A DNA stretch of 64,000 nucleotides from Temnopleurus reevesii (GCA_036244855.1 BQKZ01001681.1:25991-89990), one strand, 5' to 3'. Numbered from the stretch's first letter, positions 39,113 through 51,168 are shown. Numbers and translations: made by a program. The notes: generated by a model from the letters alone, not told the origin.

Positions 39113-40603
39113 AGTGTTATGAAGCAAGTCAGCTAAGAGCACCTGGCGCAATGGAATTCCTTTAGCCGAGGTATTGATATATTCAAAATACATGTATCAT
39201 ATACATGTGGCTCAATTTGAATTATAAATGTAGCATGGAAGAATTCTTACATTTCCAAAAATAGCCTGCAAGCAGAAAAAGGGAAAACGCAACACCATTC
39301 AAGACACAATGGAATAGCAGATCAAAAGTAGCTTTCTTTTTCTCAAGCAGCACATGCACACAAACCAGCATCACAGAAAATTAATTTAATTGATGGAAAA
39401 GCAGTATTTCATTAGATAGCTAATGACCTCCAGGGAGCAAATATATACACATCACACCACAGACAGATTGACGCTCTGGGGGCAATTAATATTAACGATG
39501 GTCTATATCTCTGACTATTACTGTAGTGATATCACTGCCAGTTGAAAGGACATACTGGTAGAAGTCTGCCAGTGATATGAAATTTTGTGGAATATCTGCA
39601 TTATGTATATATGCATGAGTCTGAAGACATAGTCTTATTACATGTATCTGTCATTTTACCATGTTTTTGCACTTTATTGAATTGAGTTCACACGATCTAC
39701 GTAATATTCAAACATGCTCCTTAGTACTCAATTGGAAAACTTCTGTATTTAACATCGGGACATCTAATCACATTTTCATCTGCTCAGTATCTAATACATA
39801 CATGTAATTATTCTTTATTTAGTAACATTTGGACCATTCAGATTAGTCAGTAGTAGTTAAATTTCTATTAACGCTATCCAATATCAAAATGGTTAAGATT
39901 AATCAGACAGACATTATTCAATGGTTTTGACAGGCCAACAATTATTTTGTATCATGGGCAAAAAAAATCTGCAATTTAAGAAATCTACAATATTATCTAC
40001 AAGCACAAATCATCTGCGCATCCTAGTGGGGGCTAATTATTAAGCGATCTGGGGCAAAATTGAATGTGATTTCAATATATTCGAGTGTGAGTCATGCTTA
40101 TTGGAAACCCAACTCCTGTAAGGATTGTCTGACTCATGCGAAAGAACGAGCATGGCCGCTCACAGCCAGTGGGAGGAGGAGGATGATGATGATGTGTGGA
40201 GGATTACATAGCCGTGGTGGGGATGCGAGATGACACAGGCAAGTCCCAAGGCCAAGGTTTCAGAGAACATTTAACCAGAAACAAGGTCCAAGGTGGTCTG
40301 CTAGACAATCAATCTCTTCAACGAGGATGTTATTGTGATGTAGCAGCCACTGTTTGAACAAAGGAAGACATATTTGTACGATGGAAAATGGAAGATGAGT
40401 AATTGGAGAATAATGTATGGACGGTTGTCTTCGAGACAAAGAAATGGCTGTATGCAGTGTACTGTGTGGAGTGTTTGTCTCATACATACATGTACATTGT
40501 AGATACATGCAATAACTAAGCATAGACATGGGCAAGCTAATTTCCCCTTGTAAAGAAAACTATTAACTGACATTTTCGACTAAGAAAAATAAGAATCCAT
40601 ATA

Positions 40604-40780
40604 CAGTGAAACCTCTTTATAACAAGGTCCTTGGGACCATGAAAATTACCTTGTTATATCAGGTTCCTCACTATATCAGGGTAAAAAGAAAAAGAACTAT
40701 AAAGAGCTGGGACCAATAAAATCACCTTGTTATAACAGGTATCTCGCTATATCTGACCTCTTTTTAACGAGGTTTCACTG
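40604..40780. mobile_element. TA-flanked pogo/Tigger-type MITE, 177 bp
   Basis: Ends CAGTGAAACCTC and GAGGTTTCACTG are perfect inverted repeats with a TA dinucleotide on each side. Inside, the words accttgttata and ttataacaaggt recur. The CAGTGAAACC end plus TA duplication is characteristic of pogo/Tigger elements of the Tc1/mariner superfamily. No transposase remains. Confidence 0.8.
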
Positions 40781-42755
40781 TAATTTAGTTGACTACATAA
40801 CATGTATTGTCTCTCAAGTCATGTTTTTTTTCTTGCGGTCCCAGTATCTTTGACATACATGTACATGTAAGAAGGGTTATCTGTATAAAATGTACATCCA
40901 TACCATTACTGTTCATGTAAGTAATATACCTGTATATTAAGATGATTAGTAAGTGAGATGTACTTATATGCACTTGACTTTGTAAATGTATAGGCCCTTC
41001 ACTATACTTGGTTTCCATTTATCACGAACACATCCCTGCAATCATAAGTGTTCATGCTATCTATAGTACCAGCAAATAAATATGGGTCCAGTGTAAATGC
41101 AGACTTGAAGAAATATACTGCACACCTTGGAAGACATGACATTTTAAACCCAGTATCACTTGTTGAGATAATTGAACTAAAAGAGTGCACCTAATTTTAA
41201 TAGGCTAAGGAAAGAAAACATGTATGATCTACACGCGTACTGAATTTTTTTTTTTTTTTGGAAAATATATTTTTCACACAGGTATAGTAGGCCTATATGC
41301 ATAAACATATACTTTATTTAAAATGAACAGCAACATTTACTTCAATTGTTTTCTTCAATCAAATAAGCAGATGTCAAACATATAGTACTTGTATGTATAG
41401 GCTCTACATGGAGGTGTTGCAACATTTCAGCTACTAAAATGTAACAAATACTATGTACACATGTAATATTTGGCAAAATAATTTTCATTTCTAATGTGGG
41501 CCTACAGTACATGTACGAGATCTTAAGTGATTCATATTGATATACCATACAGGTTTTTCGAACCCAATTTTCAATTTAATTTCAACAATGATGATATAAT
41601 GAGCTGCTTAACTACTGGTTAACGAAAGGAGAAACCACCTAAATGGGATCCTACTTTCTATTCACTTTTTAATTCAAAATGCTTCAATGCGATTCATTGT
41701 GTTCCGGTGATTCAAGTTGCAGCCATGCATGATTTCAATGCACAACCAAGCACTCTTGTCTTTTTCTCTAAACGCAGCAGAAGAGGGAAAAGAAAGAGAG
41801 AAAGAATAAAGGAGAGAAAGAGAACAGAACAAAGTGCCTTAAATACATACAGGGCTGAATAGCCCCTGTTAGCCGTGTGTTTATTCAAGCCCTACTTTAG
41901 TAATTTAGAAAAACATGGTAGTCCTACAGGGACAAACAAAATACCAAGAACGCTCAAACTTCTCAAACCTTGGGGGAGGAGAGAACGAAAAATGAAACAG
42001 AGGAAAAAAGCACAACACATCACGGCCATGAAATTTGGTGACAAAATACACACATTCACCGCTTTGATATTCGTTCATGAAGTACAAACGGAAGAAAAAT
42101 GGGTGGACGTTATTTTTCATGAGTGGCAAACCTCAAAATAAATTGACTTTGTTAGGTACTGCAGAAGTACACAGAATTCAATCCCAGAAGTCTCTAATCA
42201 AATAGACTTGCTTTACAAAAATACTGCATGCATATTGACACGAAACCATGCAGTACATGTACATGCCTTTGTTGTTTCTCATGGCCCAAGGATAAAGCAC
42301 AAGCTATTTCCATGTGAATTTTGTGGAGCGATTGCAGCGATTCACTCGACACCCTGCCCCTACTCTAACCGCCATCCTTTCATTCCATATGCCTCCTGTT
42401 GAGAAACCCAAGACTGGGGAGCATATGGCGGGCCACTTGGGGAATTTACAGGTCAAATCCAAGTTGATGGGCTATACACTTACTGTACAGTAGGCCTACA
42501 TGTACTCTACAACTCATGCTAGGTGCATAAATGGTGGACTAGTTTGAGAGACATTGTATTTTAGTTCACACAGAGTAATTCACTAGCTACAAATTCATAC
42601 ATGTACCATTTATTGTAGCATTCCACTGCCATTCCATGAATAAATTAACCAGTTCTTTGAAATAGTAAAATTTTTTTTTTACATGTATGCGTACATGTAC
42701 ATGTAGACATACATGAACATGTACGTTATAAAGTCAGTGAAAAACCCAGAAAACA

Positions 42756-42970
42756 TGTGACCTTCCTCAAATCAATAATATGAATGGGAAATATTCTGAA
42801 GATCTTTTTTTCATTGCCTGTGTTTTGCTACTCAACCTGGAGTACATGCGTAAAGGTTGCAAAAATGAAAGCATCTGAAGAGGAAGTTATCAAACTTGAT
42901 ACAGGCAATGAAAAAGAGATCTACAGAGTTTTCATCCTAGATCCATATTATTGATTGGAGGAAGGTCACA
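42756..42970. mobile_element. foldback element, 215 bp
   Basis: Left arm TGTGACCTTCCTCAAATCAA is complementary to the right arm TTGATTGGAGGAAGGTCACA. A second pair of complementary words (agatctttttttcattgcctgt and its near complement) lies further in. No clear target duplication is seen. Likely a MITE of unassigned superfamily. Confidence 0.65.
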
Positions 42971-43690
42971 AGTCTTTGTATTTTCTATCTTTCATATCAG
43001 TGTGGATGGGTATGGAATGGACATTTAACTGACCAAACCATTCACATACAGATATGTTCTACATGTACTGAACTCAATCTATACAGAGATGCCAACCTTC
43101 TCGAATACATGTAGGATGCAAATGAAAATGTGATTCACAACACAGATGCACTAAATGTTTTCTCATGAGATTACATATATTTATGTATGATGACAAAATT
43201 ACTTATTCCATGATAAACTATCTGTTTCAGCTATTTGGTGACTAAAATTTGTATTCTTGTCCTCATGCCTACACTGTACATACATGTACAGTACATTCCA
43301 GAAGGTTGCCACTGTATTTCCGCAGTAAGCTCACAAGCGATTTAAAACAGAAAACTAACAGAATTAGCATAAGAACGTATGATACTTTAAATACAAGAAA
43401 TGTTTGCGTTTTTAATTTCACATATCTTTCTATTCCTTTTAACATCAACAACTTTAATAAAGAAACAATCTTCCAATTTTCCACAGAAGTGATACAAAAT
43501 GTAGAACACGTTGGCTTTTCAAACATGATTCAGTCACATAACACAGAATCTTGTACAAATCTGACTATAACTGGCGCTTGTAAAATTCTTGACATGATTA
43601 ATCTGCCCATGTAATAAAACCAATACAAAAATATGCTAGAATGATGCATAGTGCAGTGAAATACAATGGAACATACAGAGAAAAGTTTGA

Positions 43691-43875
43691 GGGGATGATG
43701 ATAGAAAGTTGCCATCGATTGCAAGTTGGCCGTTGATCAGCAAGAGCAATTCAAAATAATTGTTTTGCGTGGTTCTCATTAGAAGCAGTCCGTGCACAAA
43801 TGAATATGAGCTCTTCAATTTGCAACTGTTTTGCAGTTGATTTGCAATTAATCACAACTTTCTAGCAGCATCTCC
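43691..43875. mobile_element. diverged relative of the Harbinger-like MITE, copy 3
   Basis: Ends GGGGATGATGATAGAAAGTT and the complement of GGAGATGCTGCTAGAAAGTT form imperfect inverted repeats. Internal blocks (gccatcgattgcaagttg, gcagttgatttgcaatt) match the copy at 58505. The TAA duplication is no longer clear. It appears older or is a separate subfamily. Confidence 0.6.
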
Positions 43876-46555
43876 AAATCAGTTTGTAGAAACATCTTAA
43901 CACTAGTTCACAAAGGAAAAGGAGAGCAATACCACGCAGATGCAAATTACACTAATAGCAATATATCACTTGGAAATCAATCTATGAAATCCCTTAAAAC
44001 TTAATATACATTGGACATTACAAACATTAATGAAAAATTTCAATGAAATTCACTGAATGGTTTTCAAGAAATGCACTGCTAATGATATCAGCAAAAAGAA
44101 CATTGCACCCACATCGAGCTCCAGGTTGCCCAGGAGTAAAAGACATCAATCTTTTTTTTAACTTGGAAATACACTGATAATGGAAATAGATCATAAAGTG
44201 CAGATGATTGGAACCCAACAACATTGAAACTTACGAATTAATAAAACTGAAAGCGACCAAATTGAAATTGAACCTAAACACTGTGAGAATCCACAAAGAA
44301 CCATGGGCAGCTAAAACTGAAATGCTTGAACATGCGTAATAAAGAAGAATTAGGCAATATGTTGCGTTGCCAAACTGAGAAAATTGAAAAATTGGTAATT
44401 CAAATGACTACATTTTATATTTTATATATTTTGTTGTAGAGTGGGTATCTATTTCTTCTTCTTAGAAAGGAAAGGTCAACCCTCCAGTATGGTAGATTTT
44501 CAACAATAATGATTTATGAACATGTAAGCAAAAGTAGATATAGAAAAAAATCTATTCTCCAAAGTCCAAACTAATCAAATAAATCTCATCAAAGATGGCA
44601 CATGAAGATCTTGTTTGAAAATTTACTGAAAAAACATGATAAATGGTGGAGTCATCAGACAGTAATATTTTTCTTCAAAACCTGTTTATCAATCAGGTTG
44701 TGTTCTCAGTTCAACAAATCGTACAATGCAATGAAAAGTATTCTTTTGAAAATTTGAATGTGCAAAATTTAATATAAAAATCAGTAAAACAATGCAAACC
44801 AATGGGAAGTTTGTCAATTATTGTGAGAAATACCCGACATACATCTCTGAAGAGAATTTGCTACTTTGAAAGAATCTAGTTCGTATTTTTCTGTGGAGAT
44901 TTTTGTTCTGAGCAACTGACTGACTTAATGTAATATTCCTGTCCCTTCATCCCTTTTGGAGATCATCCCATGAAAGGCAAGAGAATATTAAACATAAATG
45001 TTTTATGCAGAGAGTATACATGTAGAGTAGGAAATGACAGTTCAAGAATTTTCAGAAGTTAAATACATTGTAGCTGGACATGCAGTCAGAACAGTACTGC
45101 AATAAAATCTACAAATAAAGATCGACCAACATGTAGAAAGTTCAATATCAACTTAGAAAATGAATATAAACAAGAGATTGTCAATAAGTTCCAACTTCCA
45201 AACTACATGTATAAAATTTAACTCAGAATGCAAGCTTGCATGGTTATATGCTGAATTTGAATTCTCCATCAGTCCATACATAAAATGAACAGGATTAAAG
45301 AGCTTTATAAAACCCATAATAGCACACCATACACAATTTATGTCAAGGAGGCAGATACTTTCAAGTAAGTGAATACATATTTTTGTAACGTTTTAGGAAA
45401 ATTGTTGAAAATCTATATAAGAAATAAAAATTAATCTCATAATCCCTTTGATTCAGCCATTCACAATTCAGGATCTTAAGACATTATGGACCTTTTTACT
45501 ACTTTGAAAATTTAGATTTACGTGACCTAAATAAAGTCATCCCAAGTGAGATAGTTACTGTTGAATATTGGAAAATTACTATTTACGCTAAATGAAGTAC
45601 ATAAATGCATACTTTTGTCTTTTTCAACTAATTTGGACAGAGGAACCACTATGCAAATCTACAGCTAATCAACAACATAAATTGTCAACACATCAAAATC
45701 TGTGATAAAGTTGAAGATTATTTCAAGTGTACATTTTCTAGCATATTTATTTACCTTTTCTGTTAGCTGTACATTTTTATACATAAATTGTTTATTTACA
45801 AAGGCATATCAAGATACATGTACAATTTATCAAACAATAATACTTCATAAGCAGATTACATGTACACAAGTTGGCAATACCGGACACTCGGACGCTATGC
45901 TTTCAATGAAAATTGTAAACTACAGAGCATGTCATGATCATAATGGTTGCACACTGTCAGTGTTTAAAAAAAATCCTCTAAAATGCACATCTCTGTCTAG
46001 ATGCACAGATTGGACATAACTGAATGCAGACCCCAATAAAATAAATAATAGGAAATGGAAATTTGTAACAAACATGATCAATGATCAAATTACTACATCT
46101 AAAACTGAAAATGGCAAAGAAGTATTTCAGATTTTCAATGGGTCTCTTATTATATGTAGCTATAAGTAGATAAAAAGAGAAAAGAATATTCCCAAAGGAT
46201 CTCAATTTTTTTAATTACCCGACATCTATAATAATTTGTCCTTAATAATTGATCCTTTAGTGGTATGAATTAAAGACTTCAATTTTTTTAATGTTTTGAT
46301 ATAAACCTTTGAAATTTAGGACCTATCGGGATTTCCTACCTTTGAAGTCGCTGTAAAGTACTATGCATGCACACAGGCAAAGTTACAATAACCCTTTAAA
46401 ATATCAGAACATCCATAATCAGAATAAGAGCATGTTTTAAATTACAGGGGATAGGCTCCTAAACATCTTTTGGGTTTGGCCATTTCATTTGATCAGACAT
46501 GATTCTGTACAGCTAACAAGTCCACAATAAAGTCTGTTCATTCTTCTTCTATAGA
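43876..46555. other. Frizzled 3' UTR and downstream DNA
   Basis: AT-rich, no open frame of note. The first several hundred bases below 46556 should be Frizzled 3' UTR; the boundary is not known. Confidence 0.4.
45791..45796 (-). promoter_or_regulatory. possible Frizzled poly(A) signal
   Basis: This is the nearest canonical AATAAA on the minus strand downstream of the Frizzled stop, and it would give a 3' UTR of about 0.75 kb. A second lies at 45746-45751. ATTAAA variants occur closer to the stop. No transcript evidence is available, so the choice is tentative. Confidence 0.2.
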
Positions 46556-48256
46556 TCATACATTCGCTGGTGCACCTTTTGGATGTGAAGAAAAATTGCA
46601 GAGTTTTGAGTAAAATTGGGTCCATGATCTGAGGGTTTTACCAGACCAAACCCATACACTGCTGGTGATTCCAACAATCAACATCATAAGATATTTAACA
46701 ATAAAAACAAGATAGTCTGGCCCGGGCATTTTGATGGAGTATTGAATGCGTATGTCCCGTAACTCTTGGTACGTATCCATGGAAAACCAGTCGGGCAGAG
46801 TAGGACACGCAAAACTCATGCCTTTGCAGTTCTCGAGCTGCCAGAAGAGCTCCCACGCTTCTCTATTTGATTGCTCATAAATGTAACATCCGATAACTAT
46901 CGTTGCTGGAACAGTGTAGAGCAGCGAGAAGATACCGATACGGATCATGAGTTTCTCCAGCTTATCTGTCTTGTTGCCGTCGCTTTTCATGAAAGTCCTG
47001 ATGCGGAACAACGCAATAAATCCAGCACACAAGAAGAAGGTTCCGATAAAGAGATAGACAAAGAGCGGTACAAGAATGAATCCGACCAACGCATTCATGT
47101 CGCGGATTCCTGTGTAACAAACTCCAGAAAGGGGATCCCCATCCACCTGGCCGGTTGCGAGAACTCCAATAGTTTTCCCTGCTGGAATGGACCAAGCGGC
47201 GAAGTGGAAGTACTGCGAGTTGCGTTCAATCGCTTCGTGGCCCCATTTCAAACCGGCAGCCAGGAACCAAGTGAGACTGAGCAGAACCCACCACAAACAC
47301 GATGCCATCTGGAAAAAGTAGAGAAGCATGAAGAGGATTGTGCAGTACTGTTGCTTAGCACCCTGAACCAATGTCTTTTCAGCACCTTGATGATACGGAG
47401 CATTACACGCAACTCTATCCTCCAAAAAGAAGCCTGCGATGAACACCACAGAGATCACGAAGTAGCATCCGGAGAGGAAGATGATGGGTCGATCGGGGTA
47501 ACGGAATCGGCTGCGGTCGATGAGAAATGTGAGAACGGTGAAAAGTGAAGATGCGGCACAGACAAACGCCCAGCATCCAACCCAGTATCTTGCAAAGTTT
47601 TGCTCTTTTGTGCTGTTAAAGTACATGTAACATGGGGCCCCACAATTTTGTGCCCTCATGAATGTGTAATCCCAATCTGAATCCACTGTCAGGGTCAGAG
47701 GACAGGTGAAGGGGACTTCTTTCGTGACTGACGGCTCCGTCGGCCTGGTAATATTTGGAGTTTTGGTTGAGGGAATAGTAATGTGTTCTTCTGTGCGATT
47801 CCGATCAAAACATAAGCCCCCTTCTGGAAACTGGTCGCACGAAAGACTCGCTGGCCATGAAAATCCAAATTTGTTCATCAAACTCTCGCACCCATTCCTA
47901 GCGCTCAGGCAAAGGGATTTACACGGGGGTAATGCAGAGTCCAAAACCGTGCAAACAGGGGCATACATCGAGCACAAGAAATTCTTGAGATCCTCTGAAC
48001 ATTGTACTTTCACGAGGGGATAGAACTGATGAACTTCCAGTCCTGCATCTTCTTGGTGCTGATGGTTGAGAAGGTTCGGCATAATGGTAGTATTATACGG
48101 CATATCTTCGCATAGCGGAATCGTTATGGCTTCACATCGCCCGTGTGTTATCCCCTCATTGTAGTCAAACTGAGCGGAAACCGTGCCAAAAAGCACCATC
48201 AAAGTCAGTATATATCCAACGGCTAGATGCCGGTCTTCTCTCACCAACCATCCCAT
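46556..48256 (-). CDS. fz1/2/7: Frizzled receptor, Fz1/2/7 class, single exon
   Basis: Seven-pass Wnt receptor of the plasma membrane, 566 residues, uninterrupted. Residues 1-28 form a signal peptide ending near TVSA/Q. The cysteine-rich Wnt-binding domain (about 38-149) has ten cysteines (41, 49, 86, 95, 102, 112, 116, 123, 140, 149) and class-specific words such as [19 protein letters not shown] and [11 protein letters not shown]-glycosylation sequons lie at N55, N153, N168 and N214. Membrane helices are near 225-246, 257-278, 305-331, 349-368, 391-417, 437-460 and 514-537. The Dishevelled-binding KTxxxW motif is KTLRSW at 540-545. The start is the ATG at 48256-48254: strong Kozak context (A at -3, G at +4), directly before the signal peptide; upstream the frame holds no ATG before a TGA at 48398-48400. 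The stop is TGA at 46556. The lack of introns matches vertebrate FZD1/2/7. Odd points: a long third extracellular loop (about 461-513) and a C-terminus ending ANV rather than the usual TTV-type PDZ ligand. Family assignment is certain; subclass is very likely from the CRD. Confidence 0.97.
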   Translation of the reverse strand: MGWLVREDRHLAVGYILTLMVLFGTVSAQFDYNEGITHGRCEAITIPLCEDMPYNTTIMPNLLNHQHQEDAGLEVHQFYPLVKVQCSEDLKNFLCSMYAPVCTVLDSALPPCKSLCLSARNGCESLMNKFGFSWPASLSCDQFPEGGLCFDRNRTEEHITIPSTKTPNITRPTEPSVTKEVPFTCPLTLTVDSDWDYTFMRAQNCGAPCYMYFNSTKEQNFARYWVGCWAFVCAASSLFTVLTFLIDRSRFRYPDRPIIFLSGCYFVISVVFIAGFFLEDRVACNAPYHQGAEKTLVQGAKQQYCTILFMLLYFFQMASCLWWVLLSLTWFLAAGLKWGHEAIERNSQYFHFAAWSIPAGKTIGVLATGQVDGDPLSGVCYTGIRDMNALVGFILVPLFVYLFIGTFFLCAGFIALFRIRTFMKSDGNKTDKLEKLMIRIGIFSLLYTVPATIVIGCYIYEQSNREAWELFWQLENCKGMSFACPTLPDWFSMDTYQELRDIRIQYSIKMPGPDYLVFIVKYLMMLIVGITSSVWVWSGKTLRSWTQFYSKLCNFSSHPKGAPANV

Positions 48257-48548
48257 CTTTCTACTGTATGTCTTTTGCAGTATTCCAATAATACAGATCT
48301 CCTTTGGCAAAACTAGAAAACTGGCTAAAGAGCGATGATCGGGTCTCGAAAAACAAGGATGATTCCGAATCAGGATGATAAACGGGTATTTCGGGCATCA
48401 ACGAGACACCGAGAGGGTACCACACCAGCCAAGCCCGTGCATCTTGTGTATGAATGCAGGTTGAAAGCGTTCGCAAGACGGGGAAGCTCTCTCGTTCGCT
48501 CCGCCACTACCACACAGTGTACATCATCGGTAGACCAGTGTATTCATG

Positions 48549-48592
48549 TGACGTCACTGGGTGTAGCCGTGCTTGGGATCCCAAATTTGCAT
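48549..48592 (-). promoter_or_regulatory. Frizzled upstream element: CRE plus octamer
   Basis: A perfect palindromic CRE (TGACGTCA, 48549-48556) and a perfect octamer (ATTTGCAT, 48585-48592; ATGCAAAT on the gene strand) lie about 300 bp upstream of the Frizzled ATG. The region between the ATG and this point is richer in CpG than its surroundings. CREB/ATF and POU/Oct proteins are the known binders of these sites. That they drive Frizzled is inferred from position only. Confidence 0.4.
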
Positions 48593-48777
48593 ACGGTTCC
48601 TAAATCTGAGCCAAATATTACCCTTCACACATCCCAATAACGATTTCGAGCTCTAAAATCAATGTATGATGATTAAATCAGAAGTGTTAAAGAGCTAAAT
48701 TTATCAAAAAATGTTCTATTACGCTCCTAGAAATGAGAGGTAACCAGTGAACCCGTTGCTAATCAATTAGTGATCAA

Positions 48778-48823
48778 CCAATAGAAATGGACGATCCGTT
48801 CACGTGACTTGGGTAGATAAAAG
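48778..48823 (+). promoter_or_regulatory. plus-strand promoter-like cluster (CCAAT, E-box, TATA-like)
   Basis: CCAAT at 48778-48782, the E-box CACGTG at 48801-48806 and a TATA-like ATAAAAG at 48817-48823 are arranged in the order and spacing of a core promoter for rightward transcription. Together with the CRE/octamer pair about 200 bp to the left this looks like a head-to-head, possibly bidirectional promoter shared with Frizzled. No start site can be proven. Confidence 0.3.
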
Positions 48824-48845
48824 GTTTTACAGCAGGTGCATCGAA

Positions 48846-48965
48846 GTGGGTCCTGTGTACAAATCCACCAGGGATGAATGGAGTTCTGTGTTTCTGAGGT
48901 CAAATTTGAAGCGAACTCTTTTGAGTTCACAACTCTACCAGGCAGCCTGTACTAATGGTGCTATT
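48846..48965 (+). other. possible first exon (non-coding) of divergent unit
   Basis: The segment lies just downstream of the CCAAT/TATA-like cluster and ends at a consensus donor (ATT/GTGAGT at 48966). One frame is open from 48774 through the donor but has no ATG, so a 5' UTR exon is more likely than a coding one. The left edge is a guess at a start site. Confidence 0.2.
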
Positions 48966-49247
48966 GTGAGTCGTTCCACTTCAATAAGTCCCTTGACAGT
49001 TGGGTAATTCATGTTTACAAAGTGATCATCATCTTCTCATTCAGGGTGTCATCATTGTCTTCCTGTTGTCCTCACACTCACAGTGAATGTGGTTTCTTTC
49101 ACATCCATGCGTCCATGTTACATAACTTTCACAATGTACTATAGACTAAACATGACCTTCCTTAACATCGTCCCGCATTTGTCTACACATGAATCTTGTT
49201 CACGCTATAATTTAGCTTTTGATGAATGAATTTTCAATATATTTCAG

Positions 49248-49344
49248 AATGTTTGGACCAGCAATGTTCACCTCTGATATTGACCTTCAGTTGCCCTCTA
49301 TTGAGCTTGATTCTAAAACAAAATTTTGGAAAGCCAAAGGACAG
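49248..49344 (+). CDS. candidate first coding exon of an unrecognised plus-strand gene
   Basis: A consensus acceptor (tatatttcag) precedes base 49248 and a donor (ACAG/GTTGGA) follows 49344. An ATG at 49249 opens 32 codons that run cleanly to the donor in phase 0, beginning MFGPAMFTSDIDLQLPSIEL. The peptide is acidic then basic and matches no family I can name. It would be transcribed away from Frizzled, about 1 kb from its ATG. Phase 0 at the donor is compatible with the open exon at 62212, which in turn joins in frame to 63619. It could equally be part of a non-coding spliced RNA; reading through the donor gives a stop within ten codons. Confidence 0.3.
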
Positions 49345-49664
49345 GTTGGAAATGATTTCCATGAAATTTATTAAGTACATGTAGTACAGTTGCGAGCTTT
49401 ATGAATATTATTATGGATTTTACTTTGAAAAAACAAACGCAAATAAACGGCAAATACAAAATAAAACCTATTGAAATTGCTATAGAATTGGATAAATTTG
49501 CATTTACCCTCTTCCTCTTCTTCTTCGTTGAATATCTGCTTAGAAGGTTGTCACAGGTTAATACATTTGAATTTAAACCTTTTAAAATAATTGGCCATGA
49601 TTATTTTTTTTTGTCTTTCAGGTTAATTAGCTAAAAATCACAAATGATGAAAATATGTATCTAA

Positions 49665-49840
49665 GGGGGTGTTGCTCAGAATCAACTGCAAATCAACTGC
49701 AACTTTGGAAATTGTAACACGCATTTTTATTCGCGCGCAGTGTGCGCATTTACCAAGACGCGCAAGAAACAATGATTTTGATTGGCGCATTCCGATCAAA
49801 TGCAACTTGCGATCAATTGCAGCCGTTGAGCAACACTCCC
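49665..49840. mobile_element. TAA-flanked Harbinger-like MITE, copy 1
   Basis: Starts GGGGGTGTTGCTC and ends GAGCAACACTCCC, with TAA on both sides (49662-49664, 49841-49843). Internal words such as atcaactgcaaatcaactgc are shared with the copies at 58505 and 43691. The 3-bp TWA duplication and GGG-TGTT ends fit PIF/Harbinger (Tourist-like) elements. Confidence 0.75.
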
Positions 49841-50345
49841 TAAGATAGATGATTACTGTACTAGAAAGATACAATAGTGAACAATAGATTTGTACAAAAG
49901 ATACTATTATGAAAAAGAAATTATATTTGATTTGGCGGAATAATTATTTTCATTTACCACCTTTAATGTAAAATTTGGAAAATTGATTTCAAAGAATTGT
50001 AAATTATTGATTTTAGTTACTTTTGTTTTGTATACTTTTTGTTTGAAATTTATAAATCTAGTTTATTTTTTGGTCTGAAGAATACGTTTGTAATTCCAAG
50101 CTTTCTGAGTATTATAGACTGTTTTGTGATATCAACACTAGAAATTTGTACCTCTGTCCAAAAATATCATGGCACAAAAATTAGAGCTTTTTATTTCACA
50201 TGCATATTTGGTCCATTTTCATTTCTTTGTCTTGCAGTTTCCCCTCAACGACATATACATATCACATGACATAAGAACTCTCCCTAGAACAACAGACCTG
50301 TTCCTTAGCCTCTAGTCCTAATTGTTTCATTCCTCTTTGCTTCAG

Positions 50346-50598
50346 TTGCCAATTCAACGAGCCCTACCTTCGTAATACGAATCGGAGGTGGCCATCTCTC
50401 ATCTGAGCCGCCATGATCTCACCCTAGGATACTGTAGAACACAGGAAGTAATACTATGCTTCAATTGGTCCAGCGGAAGTCGTACAAAATCCATGGACAA
50501 GATGACACAGACCCCTGGTTAGATGAAGACGCACACTAGGCTGTAGATCAACGTTTGATCCAAGCTCTGTCTAGACGTATTTCCTCTCTGATTTACAG
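50346..50598 (+). other. exon-like segment with in-frame stop
   Basis: A good pyrimidine-rich acceptor (cctctttgcttcag) precedes 50346 and CAG/GTGATA follows 50598. The block is less AT-rich than its flanks. Inside, an ATG at 50456 opens 27 codons (QRKSYKIHGQDDTDPWLDED) to a TAG at 50537-50539. The same frame then stays open to the donor and joins in phase to the exon-like segment at 51747. The frame therefore looks coding but carries a stop, so it may be a short upstream ORF, a decayed exon or chance. The CAG at the right edge could also be read as an acceptor, so the exon limits are uncertain. Confidence 0.2.
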
Positions 50599-51140
50599 GT
50601 GATAATTTCTGCACAACTTGATATTGTATCTATTTATGAACACTTTTTTAATTCAATTTATTTTGATACTAAAGTCAATCTTGATTCAATTTATATAACA
50701 ATTTAATGCATAGTGTTACAATTTATATTTGGGCAGAAGACAATGAATAGGCTGGGACATCAAAGAAGTAGTTCTCGCGGAGGGGGCCCCCCAAACTAAG
50801 ATAGAAAAGTGTGATATCAGTGAGGAAGGATGATAATATCAATGATAATTATGAGCAATGAATACAAGTAACACAAGTGCTGATAATGATGTTAAACGAT
50901 TAAAAAGAATATTTGTTTTTATATACTTTTAGAATACATAATTTGATGAGCATCAAGTGTGAAATTTAGAATGAGATACTAGAGGCTGAAAAAATACTAA
51001 TCTTCCCCACCTTCCAGATGAAATTAAAAAAAAGAAAAAAAAGAAAAAAAATTGTCTTCTCTTCTCCTTGCCGGCCTTACCAGAGAGATACAGCAAAGAA
51101 ATATAAAAACAAATAACTTTTGAGGCGGATGAGCAGTGGT

Positions 51141-51168
51141 GAGAGAGAGAGAGAGAGAGAGAGAGGGG
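51141..51168. repeat. (GA)n microsatellite
   Basis: A short pure GA run. Confidence 0.85.

Noticed and set aside
41875..42141. 88-codon Lys/Arg-rich plus-strand frame
   Set aside because: Starts at GTG, no ATG or clear acceptor in position, and an overlapping minus-strand frame is open too; too weak to list as a gene.
46871..47548. 225-codon plus-strand open frame
   Set aside because: It is the antisense shadow of the Frizzled coding sequence and has no Met start or splice context of its own.
48257..48310. Extension of Frizzled by 18 residues to a TTG codon at 48310
   Set aside because: A TTG start is not credible in an animal nuclear gene; the ATG at 48256 has a strong Kozak context and directly precedes the signal peptide.
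49638..49874. 78-codon minus-strand frame
   Set aside because: Lies almost entirely within the TAA-flanked MITE at 49665-49840.
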